From contig JAFDYN010000002.1 of assembly GCA_018267385.1 (NCBI GenBank), forward strand, positions 62,001-126,000: DNA of 64,000 nt, given 5' to 3'. Shown here piece after piece: positions 63,735 to 64,000 of this stretch (its first letter is position 1; each line of letters opens with the position of its first letter). Under the pieces are notes generated by a model that worked only from the letters and a program-made list of their open reading frames with translations, ran no database searches and had not been told where the DNA came from. The position numbers and the translations under genes were made by a program. This stretch comes from Bacteroidota bacterium. Lineage in GTDB: Bacteria; Bacteroidota; Bacteroidia; Chitinophagales; LD1.

Positions 63735-64000
63735 TTATACCTCTACAGCCTGCGCAAACTCTTCGTATTTGCTGACGAGGTCTTTGCAGCCGATGATGAT
63801 GGCACAGCGCTCGTGTAGCTCTGTGGGCTGGATATCGAGAATGCGTTGGGAGCCATTGATGGCGCGGCCGCCGGCATGCTCCGTTATAAAGGCCATCGGA
63901 ATACACTCGTAGAGGAGGCGCAGCTTGCCGCGTTTTTCCCCCTTGGCAGCGGGATATAGGAAGACGCCGCCTTTGATAAAAGTACGGTGCATATCGCCCA
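63735..64000 (-). CDS. fbp: Fructose-1,6-bisphosphatase class 1, C-terminal part (5' end outside window)
   Basis: The frame is open to the window edge, so the start lies beyond 64000; the ATG at 63992 is an internal Met. The visible 88 residues match the end of class I FBPase: DMHRTFIKGGVFLYPAAKG, GKLRLLYECIPMAFITEHAGG, and QRILDIQPTELHERCAIIIG. It hydrolyses fructose-1,6-bisphosphate in gluconeogenesis, which fits with enolase elsewhere in the window. Confidence 0.95.
   Translation of the reverse strand, partial: GDMHRTFIKGGVFLYPAAKGEKRGKLRLLYECIPMAFITEHAGGRAINGSQRILDIQPTELHERCAIIIGCKDLVSKYEEFAQAVEV

Overview
The window is a chromosomal segment of a Bacteroidota bacterium, most likely of the Chitinophagia/Chitinophagaceae type. 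Support for this: three secreted proteins end in the type IX secretion (Por) sorting domain; a collagen-like protein has the head domain usual in this group; DUF5606 and DUF1573 proteins and a stand-alone NifU C-terminal domain are present; the ATP synthase epsilon subunit is short (80 aa); and several promoters fit the Bacteroidetes pattern TTTG-N19/20-TAnnTTTG. No rRNA, tRNA, CRISPR array, insertion sequence or integrase was seen.

Layout. 1-2602 (+): end of a Wzi/RemB-like outer-membrane barrel gene, then galT and galK (Leloir pathway). 2604-12069 (-): two unknown envelope proteins, enolase, a collagen-like surface protein, a T9SS cargo protein, serA, a nitronate monooxygenase/FabK-like enzyme and a sugar nucleotidyltransferase. 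12208-16724 (+): glyA, a zeta-toxin-like kinase with a small overlapping ORF, and priA. 16727-19155 (-): a membrane protein, RidA and an ALDH8A1-like dehydrogenase, which look like late kynurenine-pathway steps. 19247-22226: pheS (+) facing a two-component system (-). 22365-31077 (+): DUF1573 protein, GH13 glucosidase, pruA-type dehydrogenase, T9SS protein, processive GT2, solitary Opp/Dpp permease and a SpoIIE-type phosphatase. 31054-41982 (-): one long block joining polysaccharide polymerase/ligase, Wzz and flippase genes to CheB, CheR, a receiver and two large sensor kinases, with no motility genes. 42121-46726: GT4, PlsC, DPM1-like GT2, TPR and T9SS genes. 46775-53685 (-): AarF/UbiB kinase, DUF5606, 3-hydroxyacyl-CoA dehydrogenase, RseP, TPR, pyrF and nifU-like genes. 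53926-58674 (+): an accessory cassette. 58851-62280 (+): atpD, atpC and a GH3-family synthetase. 62277-64000 (-): repeats, a lipoprotein, a membrane protein and the 3' part of fbp.

Most distinctive are four things. First, the 53.9-58.7 kb cassette holds a peptidoglycan-binding GH25 muramidase and an astacin-type metalloprotease, both without signal peptides, followed by a membrane protein, a small beta-rich protein and an outer-membrane barrel; it is preceded by two copies of the dyad CATACC-N8-GGTATG. Second, a family of intergenic repeats with a 7-nt period appears at three places. Third, the zeta-like toxin gene overlaps a 58-codon ORF that could encode its antitoxin. Fourth, a non-chemotactic CheB/CheR phosphorelay is fused in layout to a polysaccharide export locus. 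Several promoters sit so close to start codons that their transcripts would have almost no leader.
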